64,000 nt of DNA from Micromonospora parva (GCF_000718515.1 NZ_JNZS01000003.1:259703-323702), one strand, 5' to 3'. Positions 25,177 through 34,698 are shown, counted from the stretch's first letter. The notes: generated by a model from the sequence alone, not told the origin. Numbers and translations: made by a program.

Positions 25177-26520
25177 ATGTCGATACCTATTGGGCCCGCC
25201 GGCCCGCTGCGCTTCCCGGACAACTTCGGCTGGGGCGCGGCCACCTCCGCGTACCAGATCGAGGGCGCCACCAAGGAGGACGGGCGCGGCGAGTCGGTCT
25301 GGGACACCTTCAGCCGCGTCCCGGGGCGCACCCGCAACGGAGACACCGGCGACGTGGCCATCGACCATTACCACCGGTACGCCGAGGACCTCGACCTCAT
25401 GCGCGACCTCGGGTTGCGCAGCTACCGCTTCTCCATCTCCTGGCCCCGGATCCAACCCGACGGCACCGGCACGCCCAATCAGCGCGGCCTCGACTTCTAC
25501 CGCCGCCTCCTCGACGGCCTGCACGAGCGCGGCATCACCCCGATGGCCACCCTCTTCCACTGGGATCTGCCCCAGGCGCTCCAGGACGCCGGCGGCTGGG
25601 AGTCGCGCGACACCGCCCACCGCTTCGCCGACTACGCCGACGTGGTCTTCCGCGCCCTCGGCGACCGGGTGCCGTCCTGGCTCACCATCAACGAGCCCAA
25701 GACCGTGGTGCAGAACGGCTACCTCACCGGCCACCACGCCCCCGGCCGGCAGGACCCGGACGCCGCCTACCTGGTCGCCCACCACCTGCAACTCGCGCAC
25801 GGGTTCGCCGTCGGCGCGCTGCGGGCCACCGGCAGCGACAGCCGGATCGGCCCCGCGCTCAACCTGCACCCCTGCTACCCCGCCGACGACTCCCCGCAGG
25901 CGGCCGCTGCCGCCCACCTCTACGACGCCTACGAGAACCGCCTCTACCTCGACTCGCTGTTCAAGGGCAGCTACCCGGAGGACCTGCTGGCCGACCTGGG
26001 CCCGCAGAGCCGGATGGTCCAGGGCATCCGCGACGGCGACCTGAAGGTCATCTCCGCGCCGGTCGACCTGCTGGCCGTGCAGTACTACACCCCGATCTAC
26101 GTCACCGCCGACGGCGGCACCGCGCACCGGTGGGCGACCTCCGAGGCCGAGTGGCAGCAGATCTACCCCGAGGGGATGTACGACCTGCTCACCCGGATCA
26201 CCCGCGACTACGGCCCGATCCCGCTCACCATCACCGAGAACGGGCTGCCCACCCCGGACACCCTGGACGCGGACGACACCGTCCAGGACACCGGCCGGAT
26301 CAGCTTCCTGCGCGACCACCTCACCGCGGCGCACCGGGCCATCGCCGACGGGGTGCCGCTGGAGAGCTTCCACGTCTGGTCACTGCTCGACAACTTCGAG
26401 TGGGACCAGGGCTACGACCAGCGCTGGGGCCTGGTCTACGTCGACTACCCCACCCAGCGGCGGGTGCTCAAGAGCAGCGCCACCTGGTACCGCTCCGTCA
26501 TCGCCGACGGCGGCTTCTGA
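25177..26520 (+). CDS. GH1 family beta-glucosidase
   Basis: 447 residues, ATG with TGAGGAGA eight bases upstream. Typical GH1 layout: FPDNFGWGAATSAYQIEGA at the N-terminus, YRFSISWPRI, acid/base Glu in LTINEPK (~172) and nucleophile Glu in TITENG (~352). There is no signal peptide, so it acts in the cytoplasm on imported cellobiose and short cello-oligosaccharides. With the CebR-like operator at its promoter and the divergent GH48 gene it forms a small cellulose regulon; no cellobiose ABC transporter is adjacent, so transport is encoded elsewhere. Confidence 0.95.
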   Translation: MSIPIGPAGPLRFPDNFGWGAATSAYQIEGATKEDGRGESVWDTFSRVPGRTRNGDTGDVAIDHYHRYAEDLDLMRDLGLRSYRFSISWPRIQPDGTGTPNQRGLDFYRRLLDGLHERGITPMATLFHWDLPQALQDAGGWESRDTAHRFADYADVVFRALGDRVPSWLTINEPKTVVQNGYLTGHHAPGRQDPDAAYLVAHHLQLAHGFAVGALRATGSDSRIGPALNLHPCYPADDSPQAAAAAHLYDAYENRLYLDSLFKGSYPEDLLADLGPQSRMVQGIRDGDLKVISAPVDLLAVQYYTPIYVTADGGTAHRWATSEAEWQQIYPEGMYDLLTRITRDYGPIPLTITENGLPTPDTLDADDTVQDTGRISFLRDHLTAAHRAIADGVPLESFHVWSLLDNFEWDQGYDQRWGLVYVDYPTQRRVLKSSATWYRSVIADGGF

Positions 26521-26544
26521 ACGCGCCGCCACCCGGACCGCCGG

Positions 26545-26586
26545 GCCCGGACGGCTCGGCTCGGGTGAGCCGGTGACCGTCCGGGC
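26545..26586. terminator. Bidirectional hairpin between GH1 and roadblock genes
   Basis: GCCCGGACGG (26545-26554) pairs perfectly with CCGTCCGGGC (26577-26586); the interior carries a second pairing (GGCTC with GAGCC). It lies between two convergent stops and fits a shared terminator. Confidence 0.65.
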
Positions 26587-26599
26587 TCGGCCGGCTCAC

Positions 26600-27022
26600 T
26601 CAGCGGGGCAGCGCCTGCTGCAACTCCGCCCGCAGGGCCGGGGTGAGCATCTCCCCCGCCTGCTTCGCCAGCCGGGCCATCTCGTAGCCCACCACGCCGA
26701 TGTCCGCGTCACCGGCCGCCAAGGTCGCCAGAATCGAACCGTCGCGGATCTGCATCACCAGGAAGTAGCCACGGCCCATCTCGACCACCGTCTGCTTGAC
26801 GACATCGCCGTCGAACATCTGGGCCGCGCCCGCGGTGATGCTCATCAGCCCGGAGGTCACCGCGGCGAGCTTGTCCGCGTTGTCACGCGGCAGGTGATCG
26901 GAGATCGCCACCAGCAGCCCGTCGGAGGAGACCACCACCGCGTGCGCCACACCCGGCACCCGCTCCGCGAACGCGCTCACCAGCCAGCTCAGGTCACGCG
27001 CCTCCTGGCTCAACGTCGTCAC
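26600..27022 (-). CDS. Roadblock/LC7 domain protein (conservon CvnB-like)
   Basis: 140 residues. The start ATG overlaps the upstream kinase stop (ATGA). The roadblock pattern is clear: [29 protein letters not shown], then [13 protein letters not shown] and [15 protein letters not shown]. In actinomycete conservons this protein (CvnB) pairs with a sensor-type ATPase (CvnA), a DUF742 protein (CvnC) and a small GTPase (CvnD) at the membrane. Here CvnC and CvnD do not follow; the next feature is a terminator and the convergent GH1 gene. Confidence 0.92.
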   Translation of the reverse strand: MTTLSQEARDLSWLVSAFAERVPGVAHAVVVSSDGLLVAISDHLPRDNADKLAAVTSGLMSITAGAAQMFDGDVVKQTVVEMGRGYFLVMQIRDGSILATLAAGDADIGVVGYEMARLAKQAGEMLTPALRAELQQALPR

Positions 27023-29562
27023 TGTCGTCGTCCCCCTTCGTCGTGCCCCCCGGACGGTGGCACGGGTATCTCGGTGGTGTCCTCAGCCTCGGCGCGCCGT
27101 ACTCCGCTGTAGAGCCGCGAGAGCATGCCGCCGACCGCCTCCGGGTCCGGGTCGGTGCGGGTCGGTGCCGTCATCGGTTGGGCCGAACGGGTGACAGCGC
27201 TCAACTGCGCCATGGGCACCCGCACCGGCAGTCCCCGCTCGTTGGTGCCTGCGGTCACCGGGATGGTCGGTGGCGCCGCCGGTGCGGGCACCACCGGTGA
27301 GGTCGGGCCCTGCCGCGAATACCAGCCCCCACCGTTGCCGTTGCCGTTGGCAGCGGCCGGGGCCAGCACGTCCTCGGCGCGCACCGGCATCGGGCGGCCC
27401 TGACGCGGCACGCCGACGCCCGGCGGGCGGCCGGCCACCGGCAGGTCCCGCACCGCAGCGCCCGGTGCGGCGGCAGCGCCCGGCCAGCCCGCCCCGGGCT
27501 GCGCAGCCAGCCCTCGCGCCGCGCTCGCCGCCAGCATCCGCGCCGACGGGGGCGCGTCCAGCTCCACGTTGCCCGGGGCAGCCAGCAACTCGGCGGGCAG
27601 GACGAGCCGGGCGACCAGGCCATCCTCGCCGCCCTCCAACCGCACGCGGAGGCCCAACCGGGCCGCCAGGTGGCTGACCACGAAGAGCCCCATCCGCTCC
27701 ACCGCCGCCACGTCCGCGGCCGGCGGGCTGGCCAGCACCTCGTTCGCCTGCACCAGCGCGGCCGGGCTCATGCCCAGACCACGGTCGACGATCTCGATCA
27801 GCGGACCGCCCGCTCCGACCCGGGCGGTCACCACCACGACGGTGTCCGGGCGGGAGAAGGCCGTGGCGTTCTCCAGCAACTCGGCCAGCAGGTGCACCAG
27901 CTCGCCGACGGCGTGCCCGACCACGTGCACGTCCGCCACCGACTCGATCCGGACCCGCTGGTACTGCTCGATCTCGGCGGCGGCGGCCAGCAGCACCGCA
28001 CCGAGACCGACCGGCCGGTTCCACCGGCGGGTCGAGTCGGTGCCGGCGAGCACCAACAGGCTCTCGTCGTTACGGCGCATCCGGGCGGCCAGGTGATCGA
28101 GCTTGAACAGGTTCTCCAGCTGGTCCGGGTCGCTCTCCTCGCGCTCCAGGTCGTCGAGCAGCTCCAACTGGCGCTCCACCAGCACCTGACTGCGCCGGGC
28201 CAGGTTGACGAACATCGCGTTGACGTTACGCCGCATGAGCGCCTGCTCGACGGCGACAGTGACCGCGCTGCGGTGCACCGCCACGAACGCCTCGGCCAGC
28301 TCGCCGATCTCGTCGAGCGAACGCACCACCGCCGGCGCGACCTCGATGCGGGGCACCCCGCCGGTGACGGTCTTCAGCCGGTCCAGGGCGTCGGGCAACT
28401 CGACCTGGGCGATCCGCAGCGCCTGGCTGCGCAGCAGCCGCATCGACCGGGCGACCGACCGGCCGATGAGCAACGAGATCAGCAGGGCGGCCAGCAGGAC
28501 CGTCACGACCCCGCCGACCACCAGCAGGGTCGCCCGCAGCTGGTCGGCGCTGGCCTCCTCGGCCTGCCGCACGGCGTCGTCGAGCACGCCCGCCTCGAGC
28601 TGGCGCAGCGACTCCTGGCGTTGCTGGCTGGCCGACCACCACTGCTCCGACGGGAGCACCTGCGGCGACGCGCCACCGGAGGACAGGCTGCGCTCCTCCA
28701 GATCGGTGGCGACCAGAAACATCGGCGACACCGATGTCTCGTCGTAGCGGCGGATCTGCGCACTGGTCGCGGCCACCCGGAACGCGCCGAGCGCGGTGAG
28801 TTGCTGGCCGCGCAGGTCGGCGAGGATCACCCGGTCCTCGGTGCCGTACGCACCGGCGCGGGCGGCGGCGTAGAGCTGACCCCGCACCCGGGAGGACAGT
28901 TCCTTGACCCGGGCCAGCTGGACGTAGCGCAGCACCGCGTCGTTCAGCGCCGGCTGGTTCTGACCCGGCGTCGGTTCGGCGAGCAGGTCGAGCAACGCCC
29001 CGACCGCCCGGTGGTAGTTGCTCAGGATGGTCTCGCTGCTGAGCACCGCCGGTGGGATCGCCGCGCGGATGTCGACCACCTGGTCGTACGCCTCCAACGC
29101 CTCGGAGAAGGCCACCCGCCAGGAGGCGTCCGCGTCCGCCAGTGGCTCGGCGGCCCGGCTGAGGTCCACGATGGCCTTGTCGGTGGCCGCCTGCAACGGC
29201 TTCAGGTCGTTCGCGGCGGCCTGCCGGTCACCACCCTTACGCAGCTCACCCAGCTCCCCCGCCGAGCGGTCGCGCTCCTGCTGGAGGTGGTGCACCGCGG
29301 CGGTGATCTGGCGGCCGATGCCGACCTGACTGGAGAAGTCGTTCAACGCCGTCGTCCGCCCCACCAGCGTGCTGGTCTGCACCCCGGCGAGCAGGAGGAA
29401 CGCCATCGACGGCACCACCAGCACGGTGGCGAGCTTCGTGCTCATCCGCCAGTCGCGCAGCCGGAACGGTGACCGCCGTCGATGCGGAACGACTCGGACG
29501 TCGAAGCGGCGGCGGCGATGGTTCGACACCGCACCGTTCGCCGGGTCGGGACCTGCCGCCAC
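27019..29562 (-). CDS. Nitrate/nitrite-sensor-domain histidine-kinase-like protein (conservon CvnA-like)
   Basis: 847 residues from GTG 29562, with GGAGGAGG just upstream. Basic N-terminus, membrane helix ~45-65, an external all-helical NIT-type sensor domain ~75-335, second helix ~345-367, HAMP-like region, then a kinase-like core: [13 protein letters not shown] (His ~488), N-box [13 protein letters not shown] (~560) and G-box DRGLGMSP. The last ~190 residues are Pro/Ala-rich. Conservon CvnA proteins have this architecture and may or may not phosphorylate; the partner is the overlapping roadblock gene. Ligand unknown. Confidence 0.9.
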   Translation of the reverse strand: MAAGPDPANGAVSNHRRRRFDVRVVPHRRRSPFRLRDWRMSTKLATVLVVPSMAFLLLAGVQTSTLVGRTTALNDFSSQVGIGRQITAAVHHLQQERDRSAGELGELRKGGDRQAAANDLKPLQAATDKAIVDLSRAAEPLADADASWRVAFSEALEAYDQVVDIRAAIPPAVLSSETILSNYHRAVGALLDLLAEPTPGQNQPALNDAVLRYVQLARVKELSSRVRGQLYAAARAGAYGTEDRVILADLRGQQLTALGAFRVAATSAQIRRYDETSVSPMFLVATDLEERSLSSGGASPQVLPSEQWWSASQQRQESLRQLEAGVLDDAVRQAEEASADQLRATLLVVGGVVTVLLAALLISLLIGRSVARSMRLLRSQALRIAQVELPDALDRLKTVTGGVPRIEVAPAVVRSLDEIGELAEAFVAVHRSAVTVAVEQALMRRNVNAMFVNLARRSQVLVERQLELLDDLEREESDPDQLENLFKLDHLAARMRRNDESLLVLAGTDSTRRWNRPVGLGAVLLAAAAEIEQYQRVRIESVADVHVVGHAVGELVHLLAELLENATAFSRPDTVVVVTARVGAGGPLIEIVDRGLGMSPAALVQANEVLASPPAADVAAVERMGLFVVSHLAARLGLRVRLEGGEDGLVARLVLPAELLAAPGNVELDAPPSARMLAASAARGLAAQPGAGWPGAAAAPGAAVRDLPVAGRPPGVGVPRQGRPMPVRAEDVLAPAAANGNGNGGGWYSRQGPTSPVVPAPAAPPTIPVTAGTNERGLPVRVPMAQLSAVTRSAQPMTAPTRTDPDPEAVGGMLSRLYSGVRRAEAEDTTEIPVPPSGGHDEGGRRQ

Positions 29563-29661
29563 CCTGCCTCCTCCGTCCTACCGCGTCCACCGCGGTCGGG
29601 GGAGCGCAGTCCATCCAACCAGGCTCGGTACCGCTGTCAACGGCCCGGGCGAGGCCGAGGT

Positions 29662-31074
29662 TCAGGAAGGATACTGCGGGTGGGACCGTCCTGCCGTGGT
29701 CGGTAAAACCAGCTCGTCCGTCCGGCCGATGTCGGCGAGCTCGATCGCGTCACCGAAGCGCCCCAGCGCGACCAACGCGGCACCGGTGGCGCCGATTTCC
29801 GGGTTGCGTTGATGCGATACCGGTCGCGGTGCGAGCGCAGTGGCGAAGGCCTGCCGCCACCACACCGAGGCGGCAACCGCGCCGCCGCCCAGCACCACGC
29901 CGACCGGTTTGTCGATGGTGGACTCCAACACCCCGAGGTCGTCGGCGACGAGCTCACACAGCCCCTGCATCAGCCCGGCCAGGATGTCGACAGATGTGGT
30001 GCTGAAGCTGAGCCCGCGCAGCGCTCCGCTGCCCGCCGGAGCCAGCCCGGGTGCCCGGTCGCCGCCGAAGCGGGGATCCGCCGGTCGACCACCGCCCGCC
30101 GGCACCAGCGCCAGCGCCGCGTCCAGCTCCGCGCCCTGGGGCAACCGCAACTCCCGGTTCGCCCAGGCGAAGAGGTTGCCGCCGTTGGCGTACGCGGCAC
30201 CGGTCACCACGTGGTCGTGGTCGACTCGGTAACGCCACAACCGTTCCGGCAGGCGGGGCATCGGTTCGCCGGCCGGGATCCGCTGCATCAGCCGTACGGC
30301 TGCGGAGGTGCCCACTGTGACGGCGGCCCGGCTCGGGTCGACGCAGCCCGAGCCGACGTTCGACGCCCCTCCGTCACCGACCGGCGGTGACCAGCGGGCC
30401 TGCGCCAGCTGCGGCCACCGACGAGCCAGGTCGACCCGGAGCCGGCCGTGCCAGTCCAGCTCGCCGAGGGGCGGCAGCTGCGCCGGTGTCGCCTCGGCCA
30501 GTGCCAGCGCCTCATCGTCCCAGCGCAGGGTGCGCAGATCCAGCAGACCGGTCCCGGAGGCCTGGGAGATCGACATGGGCGCGGTGTCGAGCAGCTCACC
30601 CAGCACGTACTCGGGCAGACCGACGAACCGGGCGATCGGGGTGCCGGACTGCTCGCGCAACCAGGGCAACCGCATCGACCAGTACGACCGGTGCCACCAG
30701 CAGCCGGTGCGCTGGTGGAAGCCGTCCGGGTCCGCCGGTCCGGCGGTGCGGCCGACCGGGGCGGGCCGGGTGTCCAGCCAGGTGACCACCGGGCCCAGCG
30801 GAGCGCCGTCGCGGTCCAGCGGAAGCACCGAGTGCCACTGGGCGGAGACCGCCACCAGGTCGACGTCGTGCAGGTGCCCCGACTCGGCCAGCTCGTCCAG
30901 GCACTCGACCAGGCTCGCCAGGTAGTCCCGGCCGGACAGCGTGCCGGTGCCGTCGTCGCCGATGGCGAGGTCGACCTTGCGGCGGGCCAGTGCGCCGGGC
31001 AGCGGCTGCGTGTCCGCGTCCAGCACCAGCCCGCGTACCGAGGAGGTGCCCAGGTCGAGCGCGAGAATGTTCAT
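29662..31074 (-). CDS. FGGY family carbohydrate kinase (gluconokinase-like)
   Basis: 470 residues. The N-terminal phosphate motif LALDLGTSSVRGLVLD, the 'VSAQWHSVLPLDRDGAPLGPVVTWLDTR' sugar-binding region, 'VTVGTSAAVRL' phosphate loop 2 and the adenosine motif VVLGGGAVAASVWWRQ are all in place for a complete FGGY kinase. The W-LDTR stretch and length fit gluconokinase-type members best, but substrate within FGGY is hard to assign. It stands alone, 99 bases upstream of the NIT kinase on the same strand, and its start is 54 bases from the divergent trp leader peptide. Confidence 0.85.
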   Translation of the reverse strand: MNILALDLGTSSVRGLVLDADTQPLPGALARRKVDLAIGDDGTGTLSGRDYLASLVECLDELAESGHLHDVDLVAVSAQWHSVLPLDRDGAPLGPVVTWLDTRPAPVGRTAGPADPDGFHQRTGCWWHRSYWSMRLPWLREQSGTPIARFVGLPEYVLGELLDTAPMSISQASGTGLLDLRTLRWDDEALALAEATPAQLPPLGELDWHGRLRVDLARRWPQLAQARWSPPVGDGGASNVGSGCVDPSRAAVTVGTSAAVRLMQRIPAGEPMPRLPERLWRYRVDHDHVVTGAAYANGGNLFAWANRELRLPQGAELDAALALVPAGGGRPADPRFGGDRAPGLAPAGSGALRGLSFSTTSVDILAGLMQGLCELVADDLGVLESTIDKPVGVVLGGGAVAASVWWRQAFATALAPRPVSHQRNPEIGATGAALVALGRFGDAIELADIGRTDELVLPTTAGRSHPQYPS

Positions 31075-31128
31075 CGCCGGTCAAGTTACCCCGTGCCAGC
31101 GGGGCGACGGGCGCGTAGGGTGGATCAC

Positions 31129-31188
31129 ATGCTCGCGCACCTGACCAGTTGGTGGCCCGCCGACCCGGCGGCCATCCCCCGCGCGTAG
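31129..31188 (+). CDS. trpL: Tryptophan leader peptide (trpL)
   Basis: A 19-codon frame, MLAHLTSWWPADPAAIPRA, with tandem Trp codons at 31150-31155, ending 90 bases before the anthranilate synthase gene. Adjacent Trp codons in a short leader upstream of trpE are the hallmark of ribosome-mediated attenuation. A TAGGGT -10-like hexamer at 31116-31121 would place the transcript start at or near the ATG, so the leader may be translated from a very short 5' end. Too short for normal gene calling. Confidence 0.9.
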   Translation: MLAHLTSWWPADPAAIPRA

Positions 31189-31256
31189 CTCCATCCACGC
31201 GGCCGCCATCGAGGCGGTCGCCGGATCTCCCGGTTCCAGGGCCGCCCGAGGGCGGC
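31157..31256 (+). promoter_or_regulatory. Trp attenuator with alternating hairpins
   Basis: Six complementary blocks follow the Trp codons: CCGCC 31157-31161, GGCGGCC 31167-31173, GGCCGCC 31201-31207, GGCGG 31213-31217, GCCGCC 31241-31246 and GGCGGC 31251-31256. Neighbours pair as 1:2, 3:4, 5:6, or alternatively 2:3 (7 bp) and 4:5. Ribosome stalling at the Trp codons would mask block 1 and free block 2 for 2:3. The last hairpin ends 10 bases before the likely ribosome binding site (CGGAGA), so it could act on transcription or translation. No T-tract is seen. Confidence 0.75.
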
Positions 31257-31278
31257 ACCCGGCCCGACGGAGATTCCG

Positions 31279-33201
31279 ATGACCCAGCTGACCGACCTGC
31301 TCGCCGCCGTCACGCACGGCGTCGACCCCGGCCCCTTCGCGCTGCTGCGCCGCGACGGCGCTGACGAACTGGACCTGTTCACCGGCCCGGTCGACACCGC
31401 CGAGGGGCTCACCGACATTCCGCTGCCGCCGGGCCCACCCGGGGCCCGGACGCTGGCCCTCGTGCCGTACCGGCAGATCACCGAACGTGGTTTCGCCTGC
31501 GTCGACGACGGTGCCCCGCTGGAGTTCCTCCAGGTCAGCGCCCACCAGCGGATCGCACTGGCCGACGCCCTCGCCACGCTGCCCGACGAGCCGGTCCACA
31601 CCACCGACGCCGGCTTCGACGTCAGCGACGAGGAGTACGCGCGGACCGTGCAGCGCGTGCTGTCCGAGGAGATCGGTCGGGGCGAGGGCGCGAACTTCGT
31701 GATCCACCGCGCCCTGCACGCCACCGTGCAGGGTCCGCCGCTGCGGGCCGCGTTGGCCGCACTGCGCCGGTTGCTGGTCGGCGAGCGCGGCGCGTACTGG
31801 ACGTTCGTGGTGCACACCGGCACCCGCACGCTGGTCGGCGCCAGTCCGGAGCGGCACGTCAGCGTCGACGACGGGCTGGTGATGATGAACCCGATCAGCG
31901 GCACCTTCCGCTGCCCGGGCGGCGTCGCGGACCGGACGGCCCTGCTGCGTTTCCTCGCCGACCCGAAGGAGGTCGAGGAGCTGTACATGGTGCTCGACGA
32001 GGAGCTGAAGATGATGGCCACCGTCGCCGAACACGGTGGGCAGGTGATCGGGCCGTACCTGAAGGAGATGTCGCACCTGGCGCACACCGAGTACCTGCTC
32101 GCCGGGCGGGGCACCCGGGACGTGCGGGAGGTGCTGCGCGAGACGATGTTCGCCCCCACCGTGACGGGCAGCCCGATCGAGAACGCCTGCCGGGTGATCG
32201 CCCGACACGAGCGCCGGGGTCGGGGCTACTACGGCGGTGTGCTGGCGTTGCTCGGTCACGACGAGGCCGGCCGGCAGACGCTCGATGCCCCGATCCTGAT
32301 CCGGACCGCCGAGATCTCCCCCACCGGCCGACTGCGGGTGCCGGTCGGCGCGACCCTGGTCCGGCACTCGACGACGGCCGGCGAGGTGGCCGAGACGCAC
32401 GCCAAGGCCGCCGGTGTGCTGGCCGCGCTCGGCCTCGGTCCGGCGGCGTCCGTCGGCGACCGCGGGCCGGTCGCGCGGCTGGCCGACGACCCGGCGGTAC
32501 GCGACGCGCTGGCCGCGCGTAACGCACCGCTGGCGCGGTTCTGGCTGGACCAGCGGTCACCGGACGCGCCCGGACTGCCCGCACTGGTCGGCCGCCGGGC
32601 GTTGATCGTGGACGCCGAGGACACCTTCACCGCCATGCTGGCCCACCAGCTGAGCGCGTTGGGCCTCGCGGTGACCACCCGGCCGTGGCACGCGAGCGGC
32701 CCGGTCGACGACTACGACCTGGTGGTGGCCGGTCCCGGGCCGGGTGACCCGGGCAGCGCGGACGCGCCGAAGATGGTGGCGCTGCGCTCGCTGCTGACCG
32801 GGCTGCTGGCAACCGGTCGTCCCACCCTCGCGGTCTGCCTCGGCCATCAGGTGCTGGCCGGGCTGCTGGGGCTGACGCTGCACCGCCGGGAGGCGCCCTA
32901 CCAGGGGTTGCAGCGGGAGGTACCGGTGTTCGGGCGGACCCGCCGGGTCGGGTTCTACTCGACGTTCACCGCCCGCGCCGAGGCCGACCGGTTGGCCACC
33001 GCGTACGGGCCGGTGGAGCTGGCCCGGGACCCGGGCGACGGTGCCGTGCACGCCCTGCGGGGGCGCGGCTTCGCCGGGGTGCAGTTCCACGCGGAGTCGG
33101 TGCTCAGCCCGGACGGGCTCGCCGTGCTGAGCGAGCTGTTGGCCGATCTGCTGCCGGCGGCGCGTACGCAGGCGCTGTCCGCGACGCGCGACGGCGCATA
33201 G
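31279..33201 (+). CDS. trpE: Fused anthranilate synthase (TrpE-TrpG)
   Basis: 640 residues. The chorismate-binding component I occupies ~1-425 (MNPISGTFR, GSPIENACRVIARHE, GRGYYGGVLALL), and a class I glutamine amidotransferase ~440-630 with nucleophile Cys in AVCLGHQVLAG (~520) and His/Glu in FHAESVLS (~603). Together they convert chorismate and glutamine to anthranilate, the first step of tryptophan synthesis. The fused form also resembles PhzE (2-amino-2-deoxyisochorismate synthase of phenazine pathways); the Trp leader upstream and lack of other phenazine genes favour tryptophan. It is a single-gene unit closed by a terminator. Confidence 0.9.
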   Translation: MTQLTDLLAAVTHGVDPGPFALLRRDGADELDLFTGPVDTAEGLTDIPLPPGPPGARTLALVPYRQITERGFACVDDGAPLEFLQVSAHQRIALADALATLPDEPVHTTDAGFDVSDEEYARTVQRVLSEEIGRGEGANFVIHRALHATVQGPPLRAALAALRRLLVGERGAYWTFVVHTGTRTLVGASPERHVSVDDGLVMMNPISGTFRCPGGVADRTALLRFLADPKEVEELYMVLDEELKMMATVAEHGGQVIGPYLKEMSHLAHTEYLLAGRGTRDVREVLRETMFAPTVTGSPIENACRVIARHERRGRGYYGGVLALLGHDEAGRQTLDAPILIRTAEISPTGRLRVPVGATLVRHSTTAGEVAETHAKAAGVLAALGLGPAASVGDRGPVARLADDPAVRDALAARNAPLARFWLDQRSPDAPGLPALVGRRALIVDAEDTFTAMLAHQLSALGLAVTTRPWHASGPVDDYDLVVAGPGPGDPGSADAPKMVALRSLLTGLLATGRPTLAVCLGHQVLAGLLGLTLHRREAPYQGLQREVPVFGRTRRVGFYSTFTARAEADRLATAYGPVELARDPGDGAVHALRGRGFAGVQFHAESVLSPDGLAVLSELLADLLPAARTQALSATRDGA

Positions 33202-33290
33202 TCACAGTGCCCCGGGGGTAGGGCTGGATTGACCGGTGGCGCGGACGGGCCGAGAGCCCCCGCCCGCGCCACCGGTCACCCTCGTCCGTC

Positions 33291-33334
33291 AGCCGGCCGC
33301 CGGCCGCCGGCCGCCGGCCGCCGGCTCAATTTTT
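33291..33334 (+). terminator. Terminator built from a 7-bp tandem repeat with T-tract
   Basis: Four perfect copies of CCGGCCG plus a partial unit (33293-33324) are bounded by AGCC/GGCT and followed by AATTTTT (33328-33334). The self-complementary repeat folds into a strong GC stem before the T-tract, as in an intrinsic terminator for the trp unit. The rest of the 33202-33510 gap shows nothing else I can support. Confidence 0.75.
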
Positions 33335-33510
33335 CCGCAACTTCCGGGGCGTTCCGGCCCGGCGCCGCGCGCGGACGACGATCCTGATGCCATCGGTGCC
33401 GGCGGGATCGAGCCGTCGCCCCGCACCGGGCGCCTGAACGGGGGATCGCGCTCCGCCGGCAACGGAGCTGGCGTAGCGCGATCAGGGGACCGGGTCCGCC
33501 CCGCCCGCGC

Positions 33511-33879
33511 TCAGTGGACCAGGGTCGCCATCAGCCGGTCCAGTTCGGCCGCCGGGTCGGCGGTGAGGCCGGTGTGCACCGGCCCCGTCTGGATCATCGT
33601 GCTGCGCGGCGCGGCCAGCCAGTGGAACCGCTCGCCGAGGCGCATCCGGGTCGCCGGCCCGTCACCGGAGCAGGTCCGGTCCCAGGAGTCGAGCACCGCC
33701 GCCACCGCCGGCAGGTCGACGTCGGGGGCCAGCGCGTGCACCCGGTCGGCGTCCAGGTGCGTCCGCGCGGCCAGGTAGTCGCGCTGCTGGCAGTAGAGCA
33801 ACACCCCGACGTTGATCTGCTCGCCGCGCTCGATGCGGGGTACGAGCCGGATCACCGCGTACTCGAAGGGTTGCCTCAT
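33511..33879 (-). CDS. DUF3037 family protein
   Basis: 122 residues; the ATG at 33879 overlaps the upstream HipA-like stop (ATGA). The sequence opens FEYAVIRLVPRIERGEQINVGVLLYC, the DUF3037 hallmark, followed by a helical region ending in a short Leu-rich tail. DUF3037 genes commonly follow HipA-type kinase genes in actinobacteria, as here. Biochemical role unknown; a partner or regulator of the kinase is a reasonable guess. Confidence 0.85.
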   Translation of the reverse strand: MRQPFEYAVIRLVPRIERGEQINVGVLLYCQQRDYLAARTHLDADRVHALAPDVDLPAVAAVLDSWDRTCSGDGPATRMRLGERFHWLAAPRSTMIQTGPVHTGLTADPAAELDRLMATLVH

Positions 33880-34634
33880 GCCCCGCTCCCCGGTGGCAGC
33901 CAGTCGGCCGTGCGGGCGACCCGGCGGGTCAGGTGGTGCAGGTACGCCTCGCGCGCCGCGTCGGCCGTGTCGAAGTCGGCGGCGGTCAGCCACTCCCCCG
34001 GTACCAGGGCCAGCACCTCGCTGAGCAGCTCCGGGGTGACCTGGGGGGCCAACTCGGCGTCGGCCTCGGCCAGCCGCGACGCGTACGGCGCCAGCACGTG
34101 ATCGTCCGCGCGGTAGGCCCGGTGCACGGCGGCGTCGGCGCGCGGCCAGTTGTGGTGGAAGTACAGCGAGGCGCCGTGGTCGATCAGCCACAGCTCCCGG
34201 TGCCAGACGAGCAGGTTCGGATTGCGCCAACTGCGGTCGACGTTCTCCACGTACGCGTCGAACCAGAGCACCCGGGAGGCCAGCGCCGGGTCGACGGGGT
34301 GCGCCACCGGGTCGAAGCCCAGCGCCCCGGGCAGGAAGTCCATCCCGAGGTTGGCGCCACCGCTGCCGCGCAGCAGCTCCTGCACCTCCTGGTCGGGTTC
34401 GGCCCGCCCGATGACCGGGTCGATGTCGAGGACCACCAGCGGCGGCACCCGCAGCCCCAGCCGGCGGGCCAGCTCGCCGCAGATCACCTCGGCGATGAGC
34501 GCCTTGGGCCCCTGCCCGGCGCCGCGGAACTTCGCCACGTAGGTGCCCAGGTCGTCGGCCTCCACCACGCCCGGCAGCGACCCACCCTCGCGGAGCGGGG
34601 TGACGTAGCGGATCGCGGTGACCTGGCGGAGCAC
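33876..34634 (-). CDS. HipA-like kinase family protein
   Basis: About 252 residues from GTG 34634. Segments 'GTYVAKFRGAGQGPKALIAEVICGELARRLGL' (nucleotide-binding Lys and helix), 'VLWFDAYVENVDRSWRNPNLLVW' (catalytic-loop-like D-x-x-x-N) and 'LWLIDHGASLYFH' (D-H in place of the kinase DFG) match the HipA-related PI3K-like fold. Classical HipA has an N-terminal extension and a HipB partner; neither is present. Coupled by overlap to DUF3037, this two-gene module is probably distinct from HipBA toxin-antitoxins. Confidence 0.85.
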   Translation of the reverse strand: MLRQVTAIRYVTPLREGGSLPGVVEADDLGTYVAKFRGAGQGPKALIAEVICGELARRLGLRVPPLVVLDIDPVIGRAEPDQEVQELLRGSGGANLGMDFLPGALGFDPVAHPVDPALASRVLWFDAYVENVDRSWRNPNLLVWHRELWLIDHGASLYFHHNWPRADAAVHRAYRADDHVLAPYASRLAEADAELAPQVTPELLSEVLALVPGEWLTAADFDTADAAREAYLHHLTRRVARTADWLPPGSGA

Positions 34635-34698
34635 GCCGCCCACCCTACTGTGCTGCCCGGGACGGGTGGGCGGGCCGGCCCGGACCGGCACACGTGGG

